Source of the DNA: Streptomyces sp. NBC_00259
GTDB taxonomy: Bacteria; Actinomycetota; Actinomycetes; Streptomycetales; Streptomycetaceae
Assembly (NCBI RefSeq): GCF_036181745.1
Contig: NZ_CP108080.1
Location: forward strand, 3,873,501 to 3,937,500
Length of the DNA stretch: 64,000 nt
Direction: 5' to 3'
This document shows, piece by piece, positions 26,322 to 35,627 of the stretch. Position 1 is the first letter of the stretch, and each line of letters starts with the position of its first letter. Below the pieces are notes generated by a model. That model did no database searches and was not told the DNA's origin. It was given only the letters and a program-made list of their open reading frames with translations. A program made the position numbers and the translations under genes.

Positions 26322-27707
26322 GTGACTTCCTCCCAGCAGACGCCCCAACCCGATCGCCGAACGGACGGTCCGGAGGTCGACCACGCCCCTGGCCACGCCC
26401 CTGACCACCCCCCTGTCCACGCGCACGGTCACGGGCACACACCTGCCGCGCCCGTCTCACGGCATCTGCGGCGGGTCATCGCCGCGGTACTGATTCCGTT
26501 CGCCGCGGCGGTGGTGGTCGGCCTGGTCGCCCTCTGGCCCGGCGGCGCGCCGGCGCACGAGCGCACCGGTGTCGGCTTCGACCGGCAGACCGAAGAGGCC
26601 CGGGTGGTCAGGGTCGAGCAGGTCGACTGCAAGGACGTGAACGCGGGACAGGTCCCGCCGACCGGCGAAACCTCGACACCCGAAGGGGGTGCAGCGGTCA
26701 ACTCCCGGCAGGAGGCGTGCAAGAAGGCGACCGTCGAGGTCACCACCGGTAAGGACAAGGGCCGTACGTTCGTCGAGGTCGTCCAGCCGGACGCGTCACG
26801 CCAGCTGAAGCAGGGCCAGGAAGTGGTCGTCGCGTACGCACCCGACGCCCCGCGCGATCTGCAGTACTCCGTGAGCGATGTGAACCGCGAGTTCCCGATG
26901 GCGCTGCTCGCCGGGATCTTCGCGCTCGTCGTGGTCCTCGTGGGGCGGATGCGCGGGGTGATGGCGCTGATCGCGCTCGCGCTGAGCTTCGCCGTACTGA
27001 CCCTGTTCATCCTGCCGGCGATTCTGCAGGGCTCGAATCCGCTGGTCGTCGCCGTGGTCGGGGCGAGCGCGATCATGCTGATGGCGTTGTACATGTGCCA
27101 CGGTCTGACCGCCCGTACCTCGGTCGCGGTGCTCGGCACGCTCATCTCGCTGCTGCTGATCGGGCTGCTCGGCTCGCTCTTCATCGGCTGGGCGTCGCTC
27201 TCCGGGAACACCGATGACAACACCGGACTGATTCACGGCCTTTTTCCGAACATCGACATGTCCGGTCTGCTCCTGGCGGGCGTCATCATCGGCTCGCTCG
27301 GTGTGCTGGACGATGTGACGGTGACCCAGACCTCTGCGGTCTGGGAGCTGCACCAGGCGGATCCGGGGATGGGGCCACGAGGTCTGTACAAGGCGGGGAT
27401 CCGGATCGGCCGGGACCACATCGCCTCGGTCGTCAACACGCTCGTACTCGCCTATGCGGGCGCTTCGTTGCCCCTGCTCCTGCTGTTCTCGATCGCGGAG
27501 TCGAGTGTGGGCACGGTCGCGACCAGCGAGCTGGTGGCCGAGGAGATCGTCCGGACCCTGATCGGTTCGATCGGCCTGGTCGCCTCGGTACCGGTGACCA
27601 CGGCGCTCGCGGCGCTGGTCGTCTCCGCCGACCGGCCGGGGGGCACCGTGACGGGCGCGATGACCGGGGCGGTACGGGGCAAGGGCCGCCGTCGGCGCGC
27701 GAAGTAG
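26322..27707 (+). CDS. YibE/F family membrane protein
   Basis: About 461 residues. A His/Pro-rich cytoplasmic head precedes TM1 (VIAAVLIPFAAAVVVGLVALW). A soluble domain to about residue 190 is followed by seven or so TM helices (VREFPMALLAGIFALVVVLVG onward). GVLDDVTVTQTSAVWEL is the hallmark YibE/F motif. Substrate unknown. GTG 26322 is chosen; an in-frame GTG at 26289 would add 11 residues and neither has a clear ribosome-binding site. Confidence 0.85.
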   Translation: MTSSQQTPQPDRRTDGPEVDHAPGHAPDHPPVHAHGHGHTPAAPVSRHLRRVIAAVLIPFAAAVVVGLVALWPGGAPAHERTGVGFDRQTEEARVVRVEQVDCKDVNAGQVPPTGETSTPEGGAAVNSRQEACKKATVEVTTGKDKGRTFVEVVQPDASRQLKQGQEVVVAYAPDAPRDLQYSVSDVNREFPMALLAGIFALVVVLVGRMRGVMALIALALSFAVLTLFILPAILQGSNPLVVAVVGASAIMLMALYMCHGLTARTSVAVLGTLISLLLIGLLGSLFIGWASLSGNTDDNTGLIHGLFPNIDMSGLLLAGVIIGSLGVLDDVTVTQTSAVWELHQADPGMGPRGLYKAGIRIGRDHIASVVNTLVLAYAGASLPLLLLFSIAESSVGTVATSELVAEEIVRTLIGSIGLVASVPVTTALAALVVSADRPGGTVTGAMTGAVRGKGRRRRAK

Positions 27708-27753
27708 CGCCCCTCACCGAACCGGCCCTGTGCAGGGCGGCGTTCGGCTGCCG

Positions 27754-28188
27754 TCAGCCGGCGGCCTCCTCGGCCAGAATGCGCCCCAGGGCGGCCTCCA
27801 GGTTGTCCTCGAAGTCGCCGAGCGTGCGCTCCTGCCCCAGCGGGACCAGCTTGTCGGTCCGGTCCAGGAATGCCACGAGGGGCGCGGCGCCGGCCCGGAA
27901 CAGCGCCCGGTCGAGGCCGACCTGAAGCCGGATGTGGACGTCGGACAGCCCTTCGGGCTCCGTCGGCGCGATGTGCACATCACCGTCGCCACTGGGCCCG
28001 TTGATCCCGTCGAGCAGCAGCTCACGGCCGAACGCCCAGGTCACAGGCGCGTCGCCGGGCAGGTGAAAGGTCATCCGCACCGCATAGGGATCTCTCGTCT
28101 CGTACGTGAGCTCCACAGGGATCCGGAAGGAGAGCTCCTCGGAGACCAGGAAGCTCATCAGGACCTCGGCCTGAACCGACTCGCGCAT
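27754..28188 (-). CDS. ssgA: sporulation/cell division regulator SsgA
   Basis: A 144-residue SsgA-like protein: ESVQAEVLMSFLVSEELSFRIPVEL, DPYAVRMTFHLPGDAPVTWAFGRELL, IRLQVG and LVPLGQE are the SALP signature blocks, and the adjacent ssgR identifies it as SsgA rather than SsgB-G. SsgA activates septum formation and localises SsgB before FtsZ in sporulating hyphae. ATG 28188 begins at the conserved MRESVQ. Confidence 0.93.
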   Translation of the reverse strand: MRESVQAEVLMSFLVSEELSFRIPVELTYETRDPYAVRMTFHLPGDAPVTWAFGRELLLDGINGPSGDGDVHIAPTEPEGLSDVHIRLQVGLDRALFRAGAAPLVAFLDRTDKLVPLGQERTLGDFEDNLEAALGRILAEEAAG

Positions 28189-28301
28189 CGTGTTACCCCG
28201 CAGTGGATGAAGCACTCGTGAAAACGGCCAGGAATGATCCCCCATGGCCCTCGTGACGACATGGTGCTGTACGTCACCATGAGATCACAAGGAGTAATTT
28301 T

Positions 28302-29081
28302 TCAGATACTGATAGAGAACGCGAACGGACTGAGCAGACGTCCGATACCACTGCGTAGTTGTTCGACTGCGGGAAGCAATCGATCTTCCTGCTGGAGCGG
28401 GAGGGAAATCGCCATGGCGGCGGCCGTGCTTCCGACCGTGATCGGAATAGCCGCGCAGACCGTTCCCAGGGCATATTCCTGTCGCTCGATCACCGGTTGC
28501 ATCCGGCTCATACCGCCGAGCCGTTCCAGCAAAGTCCCCCGGTCGCGCACCGTATGAGGAGTGATCCTTTCGACGGGGTGGCGGTAGAGATGATCTTTTC
28601 TGGCCCGTTCGTCGAGCTGGCCCAGCAGACACTGACCGAGTGCGTGCGCGTGCCCCGTCTCCCGGAAGTCGGCCCATTCGTCGACAGCGGGTGCGTACGG
28701 GGTGTCGGCGACGGCGACGAGTTCGATCTCGTCCTCCTGGTAGACGGCGAAATAGACGGGTACGCCGATCGCGTCGCGCCAGTGCGCCAGGGATTCCTCG
28801 ATCTTGGTGCGACGATTCTGCATCGCCTTGCTCATCGCGAGACGCACCGCTGCCTCGCCGAAGACGAACACGCCCCGCTCACGCCGGAGATAGCCCTCGT
28901 GCACGAGGGTCCGCAGCAGGTGGTAGGCGGTGGGAAGGGGCAGTCCCGCCTCACGGGCGAGCTGCTTGGCGGGGGCTCCGTCGGTGTGGGAGGCCACGGC
29001 CTCCAGGAGTCTCAAGGCCCGTTGGACCGAGCCGATCAGAGTGGGTGGAGCGGTCGAGGTGGGCGCGGAACTGGTAGCCAT
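28302..29081 (-). CDS. ssgR: IclR-type activator of ssgA
   Basis: A 259-residue IclR regulator. The N-terminal winged helix (SVQRALRLLEAVASHTDGAPAKQLAREAG...PTAYHLLRTLVHEGYL) is followed by the GAF-like effector domain (CAAIPITVG near the end). It lies directly upstream of ssgA in the same orientation with a 113-base gap that should hold the ssgA promoter. SsgR is known to activate ssgA in S. coelicolor. ATG 29081 is preferred to the TTG at 29093. Confidence 0.9.
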   Translation of the reverse strand: MATSSAPTSTAPPTLIGSVQRALRLLEAVASHTDGAPAKQLAREAGLPLPTAYHLLRTLVHEGYLRRERGVFVFGEAAVRLAMSKAMQNRRTKIEESLAHWRDAIGVPVYFAVYQEDEIELVAVADTPYAPAVDEWADFRETGHAHALGQCLLGQLDERARKDHLYRHPVERITPHTVRDRGTLLERLGGMSRMQPVIERQEYALGTVCAAIPITVGSTAAAMAISLPLQQEDRLLPAVEQLRSGIGRLLSPFAFSISI

Positions 29082-29203
29082 GGCCGTGGCCAAAGGTCAC
29101 CCCCAGGCATGGTGACGGGCGGTCCGCCCGCGCGCGGAGGCCGCCCCCGCGCGCTCGCCGTGCTCCCTGATGATCCGAGGTGCTCCTGAGATCAACGTCG
29201 GGA

Positions 29204-29242
29204 ACTTCCCAGGAAGTCGTACAAACCCCTGTCGTACAAACC
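29204..29242. promoter_or_regulatory. repeats upstream of ssgR
   Basis: ACTTCCCAGGAAGT (29204-29217) is a 6+6 palindrome; GTCGTACAAACC occurs twice (29216-29227 and 29231-29242), 15 bases apart. They sit 123-161 bases upstream of ssgR. The remaining gap from 29082 to 29415 shows no gene. The regulator is unknown. Confidence 0.45.
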
Positions 29243-29415
29243 GCTGTTCAACAGCGATCGTCGACCCGGGCCTCTCAGGGGCGGCAGAGGCTTGCCACTC
29301 TAATGGCAGCCTCCGACCGGCCGCGGGCATCACCTGCGCCATTCCCCCGCGCGAGGTAACAGGCGTACGAACCTTTCGTATCTCTACCGGCTCGTATGCC
29401 TGTCGGCGCGGATGC

Positions 29416-29643
29416 CTACCAGTCGCTCTTGTCGGACGAGGACGACGACGTGGTCATGAACTTCCGTACGACGTAGATCAGCCCACCGACGATCGCCACG
29501 AAGAGCAGGACCTTGAAGAGCAGCCAGACCAGAATGCCGATGAAACTCGCGATCATGCCGCCGAAGACGACAATGGCGATCAAGGGGATGGCGACCCACT
29601 TCACCCACCAGGGCATCCCCCGCAATATCTCCTGCACCGCCAT
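29416..29643 (-). CDS. small membrane protein (DUF5326-like)
   Basis: A 75-residue protein with two TM helices (VKWVAIPLIAIVVFGGMIASFIG and LFKVLLFVAIVGGLIYVV) and a Ser-rich tail ending SSSSSDKSDW. It resembles the small DUF5326 family common in Streptomyces. No function is known. Confidence 0.75.
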   Translation of the reverse strand: MAVQEILRGMPWWVKWVAIPLIAIVVFGGMIASFIGILVWLLFKVLLFVAIVGGLIYVVRKFMTTSSSSSDKSDW

Positions 29644-29766
29644 CGTCCTACCTCGATTCTGTGAGTTGTCCTGGTTTCGATGCTAGAGGTGCGAGTGCAG
29701 TCTGCGGGGCGTCGGCGTCCCTTGAAGACCCCTGAGCCGTCCCCTAGGGAAACCCGGGCCGACGGG

Positions 29767-30084
29767 TCAGCTCTCCGGCGGAGAGAAGATCACCAGCACC
29801 CGCAGGTCCTCGGTGATGTGGTGGAACTTGTGGGGCGCTCCGGCGGGGACGTAGACGACGCTGCCCCGCGCCACCTGGGTCGTCTCCATGCCGACGGTGA
29901 TCGAGGCCCGGCCGCTGACGATGAAGTAGACCTCGTCCTGGCCGTGCGGCTGCTGCGGGTCGAGCGCGCCGGCGTCCAGTGCGTACAGCCCGACCGACAT
30001 GTTCCGCTCGCGCAGGAACTGCAGATATGCGCCGTCGTTGACGACGCGCTCCGCCTCCAGATCGTCCAGTCGGAATGCTTTCAT
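29767..30084 (-). CDS. single-domain cupin protein
   Basis: A 105-residue cupin. PHGQDEVYFIVSGRASITVG is motif 1 (His, Glu ligands) and YVPAGAPHKFHHI motif 2 (His). Small cupins bind a metal and serve as enzymes or sensors; no substrate is evident. It starts at ATG 30084, divergent from the holin-family gene with 51 bases between. Confidence 0.85.
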   Translation of the reverse strand: MKAFRLDDLEAERVVNDGAYLQFLRERNMSVGLYALDAGALDPQQPHGQDEVYFIVSGRASITVGMETTQVARGSVVYVPAGAPHKFHHITEDLRVLVIFSPPES

Positions 30085-30135
30085 CGTGCGTCCGCCCCTG
30101 CCATTGGTCCGATCATGTCTGCCACGATCAGACAC

Positions 30136-30516
30136 ATGAAGAATTTTGTAGTCAAGACGATCGCCAACGCCGCGGCACTGCTCGTGGCGATCTGGCTGCT
30201 CCAGGACATCACGCTCACCGGTGACGACACCGGGAAGAAGACCGTGACGCTGATCATCGTGGCGTTGCTCTTCGGCCTGGTGAACTTCCTGGTGAAGCCG
30301 GTCGTGAAGCTGCTGACGCTGCCACTGTTCATCCTCACGCTCGGGCTGATCACGCTGGTGGTCAACGCCCTGATGCTGATGCTGACCTCGTGGCTCGCCG
30401 GCGTACTGGATCTGGACTTCCACGTCGACGGCTTCTGGACGGCGGTGCTCGGTGGTCTGATCATCTCGATCGTGTCGTGGGCGCTGAACATCGTGCTCCC
30501 CGACAGCAAGGACTGA
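30136..30516 (+). CDS. phage holin family membrane protein (YvlD-like)
   Basis: A 126-residue membrane protein with four hydrophobic helices (IANAAALLVAIWLLQDI, LIIVALLFGLVNFLV, LTLPLFILTLGLITLVVNALMLML, FWTAVLGGLIISIVSWALNIV). NFLVKPVVKLLTLPLFILTLGL is the signature of the phage_holin_4_2/YvlD family. Despite the name the bacterial members are not phage genes. It is 7 bases upstream of the phosphatase gene. Confidence 0.85.
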   Translation: MKNFVVKTIANAAALLVAIWLLQDITLTGDDTGKKTVTLIIVALLFGLVNFLVKPVVKLLTLPLFILTLGLITLVVNALMLMLTSWLAGVLDLDFHVDGFWTAVLGGLIISIVSWALNIVLPDSKD

Positions 30517-30523
30517 GCACCGG

Positions 30524-31015
30524 ATGTCCTTCTCCGTCTGTTTCGTCTGCACCGGGAACATCTGCCGTTCGCCGATGGCCGAGTCCGTATTCCGGGCCCG
30601 GGTCGAGGAAGCCGGGCTCGGCGGCCTCGTCGAGGTGGACAGCGCGGGTACGGGAGGCTGGCACGAGGGCGACGGCGCCGACCCCCGTACGGTCACCGTC
30701 CTGCGGGCGAACGGCTACGAGTCCGGCCATGTCGCGCGGCAGTTCCGCGTCTCCTGGTTCGCCGGGCTGGACCTGGTGATAGCACTCGACCAGGGACATC
30801 TGCGCGAGCTGCGGCGGCTGGCGCCGACGGACGCGGACGCCGCGAAGGTGCGGCTGCTGCGTTCGTACGACCCGGCCGCCGGTGCCGAACTCGACGCCCC
30901 GGACCCGTATTACGGCGGCATGGACGGCTTCGAGGAGTGCCTGGAAATGGTGGAGGCGGCGAGCGAGGGACTGCTCGCCGCCGTACGCAAGGTTGTTGAG
31001 GAGCAAGCGGCATGA
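30524..31015 (+). CDS. low-molecular-weight protein tyrosine phosphatase
   Basis: A 163-residue LMW-PTP. The P-loop VCTGNICRS gives nucleophile C9 and R15; the general acid aspartate is in DPYYGG near residue 128. It removes phosphate from tyrosine (or arginine) residues. Its stop overlaps the start of the next gene by 4 bases, so the two are coupled. Confidence 0.92.
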   Translation: MSFSVCFVCTGNICRSPMAESVFRARVEEAGLGGLVEVDSAGTGGWHEGDGADPRTVTVLRANGYESGHVARQFRVSWFAGLDLVIALDQGHLRELRRLAPTDADAAKVRLLRSYDPAAGAELDAPDPYYGGMDGFEECLEMVEAASEGLLAAVRKVVEEQAA

Positions 31016-32136
31016 CCATGGGCGAAGGAACGAGGGCCGTACGGGCCGGGCTGCCCGAGGCGCGGAAGTACGAACCGACGCTGCCGGGACCCGTCTTCGC
31101 GGCGCACTACCACCTGCCCGGCGAGCCGACCGGCCCGTACACCTACGGACGCGACTCCAACCCGACCTGGACCCTGCTGGAGCAGGCCATCGGGGAGCTG
31201 GAGGCGCCGGGCGGCGACGGGGTGGAGACCGTGGTCTTCGCCTCCGGGATGGCCGCCGTCTCGGCCGTCCTGCTGTCCCAGGTCCGGGCGGGCGACGTCG
31301 TCGTCCTCCCCGACGACGGCTATCAGGCCCTGCCGCTGGTCCGGCAGCAGCTGGAGGAGTACGGAGTCGCGGTGCGGACCGCGCCGACCGGGGGCGATGC
31401 GCAGCTGGCCGTGCTCGACGGGGCGAAGCTGCTGTGGATCGAGACGCCGTCCAACCCGGGGCTCGATGTGTGCGACGTACGACGGCTCGCGGACGCCGCG
31501 CACGCGGGCGGCGCCCTGGTCGCCGTCGACAACACCCTGGCGACCCCGCTCGGCCAGCGGCCGCTGGACCTGGGCGCGGACTTCGCCGTGGCCAGCGGCA
31601 CCAAGGGGCTGACCGGGCACGGCGATCTGCTGCTCGGCTATGTGGTGTGCCGGGACGCCGCGCTCGCCGAGCGGGTACGGAAGTGGCGCAAGGTCGTCGG
31701 CGCGATCCCCGGCCCGATGGAGGCCTGGCTGGCGCACCGCTCGCTGGCCACGCTGCAGTTGCGCTCCGACCGCCAGTGCGCGAACGCCCTCGCCCTCGCA
31801 CGGGCGCTGGCGGGACGCGCCGAGGTCACCGGGCTGCGGTACCCGGGTCTGCCCGAGGACCCCTCGCACAAGCTCGCCGTGGCCCAGATGCGCCGCTTCG
31901 GGGCGGTGGTGTCCTTCGAGTTGCCCGACCGCGCGCACGCCGAGCGATTCCTGGCCGAGGTACGTCTCGTCGACGACGCGACCAGCTTCGGCAGTGTCCG
32001 CTCCAGCGCCGAGCGCCGGGGCCGATGGGGCGGCGACGCCGTGGCGGAGGGCTTCATCCGCTTCTCCGCCGGCGCGGAGGACCCGGACGATCTGGTGGCG
32101 GACGTGCTCCGGGCGCTGGACGCGGCGGCCGGATGA
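31012..32136 (+). CDS. cystathionine gamma-lyase/synthase family enzyme
   Basis: A 374-residue fold-type I PLP enzyme of trans-sulfuration. FAAHYHLPGEPTGPYTYGRDSNPTW, ASGMAAVSAVLL, ETPSNPGLDV, VDNTLATPL and the PLP lysine in SGTKGLTGHGDLLLG all match. Lyase versus synthase cannot be decided; related Streptomyces proteins are called cystathionine gamma-lyase. Coupled to the phosphatase gene (ATGA overlap), followed by a strong terminator. Confidence 0.88.
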   Translation: MTMGEGTRAVRAGLPEARKYEPTLPGPVFAAHYHLPGEPTGPYTYGRDSNPTWTLLEQAIGELEAPGGDGVETVVFASGMAAVSAVLLSQVRAGDVVVLPDDGYQALPLVRQQLEEYGVAVRTAPTGGDAQLAVLDGAKLLWIETPSNPGLDVCDVRRLADAAHAGGALVAVDNTLATPLGQRPLDLGADFAVASGTKGLTGHGDLLLGYVVCRDAALAERVRKWRKVVGAIPGPMEAWLAHRSLATLQLRSDRQCANALALARALAGRAEVTGLRYPGLPEDPSHKLAVAQMRRFGAVVSFELPDRAHAERFLAEVRLVDDATSFGSVRSSAERRGRWGGDAVAEGFIRFSAGAEDPDDLVADVLRALDAAAG

Positions 32137-32160
32137 CCGGACGACCGCACGGCAATGGGA

Positions 32161-32193
32161 CGGTCCGAGCCTCCCCCCTCGTGGCTCGGACCG
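32161..32193 (+). terminator. hairpin terminator
   Basis: CGGTCCGAGCC (32161-32171) pairs perfectly with GGCTCGGACCG (32183-32193), 25 bases after the cystathionine enzyme stop. Confidence 0.8.
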
Positions 32194-32299
32194 CCCCGGT
32201 ATCGCCGGCGGATTACCGCTCGCACAAGGCTAGTTGACTCTGCGTCAGTGTCCAATCACACAGGCGACACCGACCTATCGACTTATTTATAGTTGGACG

Positions 32300-33196
32300 A
32301 TGGATCTGGCCCTGTTGCGCACATTCGTCACCGTGCACCGAGCTGGTTCCTTCACCCGCGCCGCGGCGCTGCTCGGTCTCTCCCAGCCCGCGGTGACCAG
32401 CCAGATCCGGACTCTGGAGCGACAGCTGGACCGGCCGCTCTTCCTGCGTCAGGCGCGCGGTGTCACCCCCACGACCTTCGGCGACGAGCTCGCCCACCGG
32501 GCCGCCCCGCACCTGGACGCCCTCGTCGAGATCGCGGAAGCGGGGCTGGACGAGGAGTCGGGCGTCCGCACACTCCATCTCGCCGGGCCGCCCGAGTTCA
32601 CCTCCTTACGGGCGCTGCCCGCGCTGACCCCGTTGATCTCCCAGGGCCTGGCGCTGCGGGCATCGTTCGTGGGGAACGCCCAGGAGGCCCTGGAGGGGCT
32701 TGCGGCCGGACACCATGACCTGGCCATCGCCACGGCCCGCCCGCGCGGCGGACTGCTCGGCTCCACCCCTCTCTGCGACGAGGAGCACGTCCTGGTCGCC
32801 TCACCGCGCTGGGCGACCCGGCTCGGTTCCGGGGTGCTGCTGCACAAGGGCGCGGTCGTGCTGGAGCAGTTGCCGGTGGTCGAGGTCCACGAGTCCCTGC
32901 CGTTCGTCTCCCGGTACTGGGCCGCGGTCTTCGACAGCCGGCCGCCCGCCGCCGGCACCGTCATCGCCCCCGATCTGCGGGCGGTGCTGGAGTGCGCGGC
33001 ATCCGGCGCTGGGCTGGCCGTGCTGCCGCGCTATCTGTGCCGGAGCGCCCTGGAGAGCGGGGAGGTCGTGGCGCTGCTCGACCCTCCTGTACCGCCGCTG
33101 CGCACCTACTTCCTCGTCGTCCGTACCGGCACGCTCGCACTCCCGCACATCGCGCGGGCGCACGAGGGACTGTTGCGCGCCGCGGCCGACTGGTGA
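32300..33196 (+). CDS. LysR family transcriptional regulator
   Basis: A 298-residue LTTR. MDLALLRTFVTVHRAGSFTRAAALLGLSQPAVTSQIRTLE is the N-terminal helix-turn-helix; the remainder is the two-lobed effector domain. An in-frame start at 32234 would add 22 non-family residues, so ATG 32300 is used. The target is unknown. Confidence 0.9.
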   Translation: MDLALLRTFVTVHRAGSFTRAAALLGLSQPAVTSQIRTLERQLDRPLFLRQARGVTPTTFGDELAHRAAPHLDALVEIAEAGLDEESGVRTLHLAGPPEFTSLRALPALTPLISQGLALRASFVGNAQEALEGLAAGHHDLAIATARPRGGLLGSTPLCDEEHVLVASPRWATRLGSGVLLHKGAVVLEQLPVVEVHESLPFVSRYWAAVFDSRPPAAGTVIAPDLRAVLECAASGAGLAVLPRYLCRSALESGEVVALLDPPVPPLRTYFLVVRTGTLALPHIARAHEGLLRAAADW

Positions 33197-33258
33197 CGAC
33201 AGGCGACCGCAGGGTGGACAGGAGTTTCAGAACGGGTGTCGTGGGCCACTCTCTGACC

Positions 33259-33738
33259 ATGACCGAACGGCCAGTGGTCAAGCGCACCGCACGCGCCATC
33301 CTGCTCGACGGCGACGATCTCGTCCTGATCAAGCGAACGAAGCCGGGCGTGGATCCGTACTGGGTCACTCCGGGCGGCGGGGTCGAACCCGACGACGCGA
33401 CCGTCGTCGAAGCCCTCCACCGTGAGGTCGACGAGGAGCTGGGCGCCAAGATCGTCGATGTGGTGCCCTGTTTCGTCGACACCGTGGAGCACATCGTGGA
33501 CGGCGGTGTCTCGGGCGTGAAGGTGCAGCACTTCTTCGTCTGCCGCCTGGCGGCCATGGACGCGTCGCTGCGCCACGGCCCGGAGGTGGAGGACCCTTGC
33601 GGCGAGTACGAGATCGTCCGGGTGCCCTTCAGCCGCGTCGGGATCGCCGCCGTCCATCTCGTCCCGCTGTCCCTGCGGCACTACTTGGACGGCAACATCG
33701 AGGGCGTACGGGCGATGCACGCTCCCGATCTGGGCTGA
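33259..33738 (+). CDS. NUDIX hydrolase
   Basis: A 159-residue nucleotide-diphosphate hydrolase fold. The Nudix box reads GGVEPDDATVVEALHREVDEELGA: the catalytic REVDEELG is intact, but the first conserved Glu of GX5E is Asp. WVTPGG precedes it. Substrate unknown. It ends 12 bases before the convergent flavohaemoprotein gene. Confidence 0.88.
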   Translation: MTERPVVKRTARAILLDGDDLVLIKRTKPGVDPYWVTPGGGVEPDDATVVEALHREVDEELGAKIVDVVPCFVDTVEHIVDGGVSGVKVQHFFVCRLAAMDASLRHGPEVEDPCGEYEIVRVPFSRVGIAAVHLVPLSLRHYLDGNIEGVRAMHAPDLG

Positions 33739-33749
33739 TCGCGTCGCGT

Positions 33750-35381
33750 CTAGTCGGCGGCCGCCACGAGCTCTTCGAGGGAGTCGTGGCGGATCCGCTC
33801 GAACGGGATGCCGACGCCCCTGAGCGCGTCCACTCCGCTGCGGATCATCCCGACCGGGCCGGAGAGATACGCGTCGTACTCGTTCCACGGCCCGTACTCC
33901 CGCACCGCGTCGGGCAACTGTGCCCTGCCGTCCACGACGGGCCGCACCTGGAGCCATGGATGGCTCTGCTGGAGCCGCAGCATCGTGTCGATGTCATAGA
34001 GGTCGTGGTTGCTGCGTGCCCCGTAGAACACCTCCACCGGCCGACGCTCACCGTGCTCGGCGACATCCTCGACCAGGGCCTTGATCGGGGCGATGCCGGT
34101 CCCGCCGCCCAGGCACAGCAGACCGTTGTCGGTGGTGTGGTCGACCACCATCGATCCGGCGGGCGGGCCCAGCCGCAGTACGTCGCCAGGGCGGGCGTGG
34201 TGGACCAGCGCATTGGAGACCCAGCCCGCGGGGACGGCCTTGACGTGGAACGAGAGCAGCCCGTCGGAGCGCGGTGCGCCCGCGAAGGAGTAGTGCCGCC
34301 AGATCCGCGGCCACCAGGGGGTCTCCAGGCTCGTGTACTGCCCGGCCAGGAAGGGGTAGGGCTGGTCCGGGCGCACGGTGACGACCGCGATGTCCGGGGT
34401 TCTGAGGTCGTGCGAGACCACCTCCGCGTGCCACCAGGCCGGCGCGTGCCGCTCGTTCTCCGCAGCGGAGTCGATCATGATCTGGGAGATCGTCGTGTAC
34501 GTACGGACCCACGCGGCCTCGGTCTCCTCGTCCCAGGTCGTCGTGGCGTACCGGGTCAGCGCACCGATGAGGGCCTCGCCCACGGCCGGATAGTGCGCGG
34601 GCTGGGTGCCGTACTTGCGATGGCCGCGGCCCAGGTGCTGGAGGTATTCGACGAGCACGGCGGTGTTGTCCATGTGCTCGGCGGCGGTGAGCAGCGCCTT
34701 GAGAAGGCGGTCGCGCTGGGTGTCCATGGCGGCGGGGAAGAGGGGCCGGAGATCGGGGTGGCGGACGAAGAGCAGCGCGTAGAAGTACGAGGTGACCTTG
34801 TCGGCGACGGGGGCGATCTCGGTCATCGTCCGACGGATGAGGATCGCGTCGGGTGACGCGTTGTCGTCGGAGACGCCGGCGAACGGACCGGCGGCGGACC
34901 CTGCCGCCTCGCCGGCGGGAGCGGGGTGCTCGTACTGCGGGGCGGCGGCGGTCTCGTAGGAGGAAGGGGCAGGGGCTCCGTACGGAGAATGCCCGCCGTA
35001 CGGCGAGTGCGTTGCCTGTGGGGAGTGCATTGCCTGCGGGGACGGCGCCTCGTGCGGCGCTGTGGCCCCGTACGGCGCCGCCGGTGCCGCGGGGGCCTCA
35101 GGGGCGGTGCGGGCCTGGGGAACGGTGGCTCCGCGGGGCGGCGTGGCGGATGCCCGGTCCGCGCCGGTGCCTACGGGACGTATGGAGGCAACGGGCCGGC
35201 TAGGGGTGGTTATTCGTCCCTCGCCGGACGTGCCGGTGCCCGCTGGGGCACTGCCCTCGGCCGCAGGGGCCGGTCGGCCCGCGGCAGTCCGCTTTCGGGG
35301 GCTGAACCAGCCTCCCCCGCCGGTCGCACCGTTCTCGTCGGAGGTGCCGTTGTCGGCCGACGTGGTGGTCGGAGCGTCCAT
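33750..35381 (-). CDS. flavohaemoprotein-like enzyme with disordered N-terminus
   Basis: 543 residues. Residues 1-175 are low complexity, rich in Pro/Ala/Ser with Tyr/His repeats (SPQAMHSPQATHSPYGGHSPYG, 113-134). Residues 178-315 are a globin; the proximal His is probably H254 (LGRGHRKYG) and PAHYPAVGEAL follows as in flavohaemoglobins. An FAD-binding module (RIWRHYSFAG) and NAD(P)-binding module (GGGTGIAPIKAL, YLSGPVGMI) complete the plan of nitric oxide dioxygenase. Normal flavohaemoglobins are about 400 residues, so the extension is extra. Start ATG 35381. Confidence 0.88.
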   Translation of the reverse strand: MDAPTTTSADNGTSDENGATGGGGWFSPRKRTAAGRPAPAAEGSAPAGTGTSGEGRITTPSRPVASIRPVGTGADRASATPPRGATVPQARTAPEAPAAPAAPYGATAPHEAPSPQAMHSPQATHSPYGGHSPYGAPAPSSYETAAAPQYEHPAPAGEAAGSAAGPFAGVSDDNASPDAILIRRTMTEIAPVADKVTSYFYALLFVRHPDLRPLFPAAMDTQRDRLLKALLTAAEHMDNTAVLVEYLQHLGRGHRKYGTQPAHYPAVGEALIGALTRYATTTWDEETEAAWVRTYTTISQIMIDSAAENERHAPAWWHAEVVSHDLRTPDIAVVTVRPDQPYPFLAGQYTSLETPWWPRIWRHYSFAGAPRSDGLLSFHVKAVPAGWVSNALVHHARPGDVLRLGPPAGSMVVDHTTDNGLLCLGGGTGIAPIKALVEDVAEHGERRPVEVFYGARSNHDLYDIDTMLRLQQSHPWLQVRPVVDGRAQLPDAVREYGPWNEYDAYLSGPVGMIRSGVDALRGVGIPFERIRHDSLEELVAAAD

Positions 35382-35627
35382 TGTGTGCCTCGCCTCGAAC
35401 ATCTCTCGGTCGGTCTGCGCACTTCCGCTGGTCCGGAACGTGCCTCAATTCCCCGCTCTGCCTCAGGACTCCTGCCCGCCCACATTAGCCTTCGCGCGAT
35501 TTGAGGTTCGGGACGAGTGGGACCGGATTGTGACGTTGCCCGCAGCGCTCTTCGTCGCAGCATGCCAGGTTGCCCCTCGGCAGCGGACAAAGAGCGGAAA
35601 GTCCGGGTATCCGTACCCGCTTTCCCG

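Noticed and set aside
30136..30516. Prophage gene because of the holin name
   Set aside because: The YvlD-type holin family is widespread in bacterial chromosomes, and no other phage gene is near.
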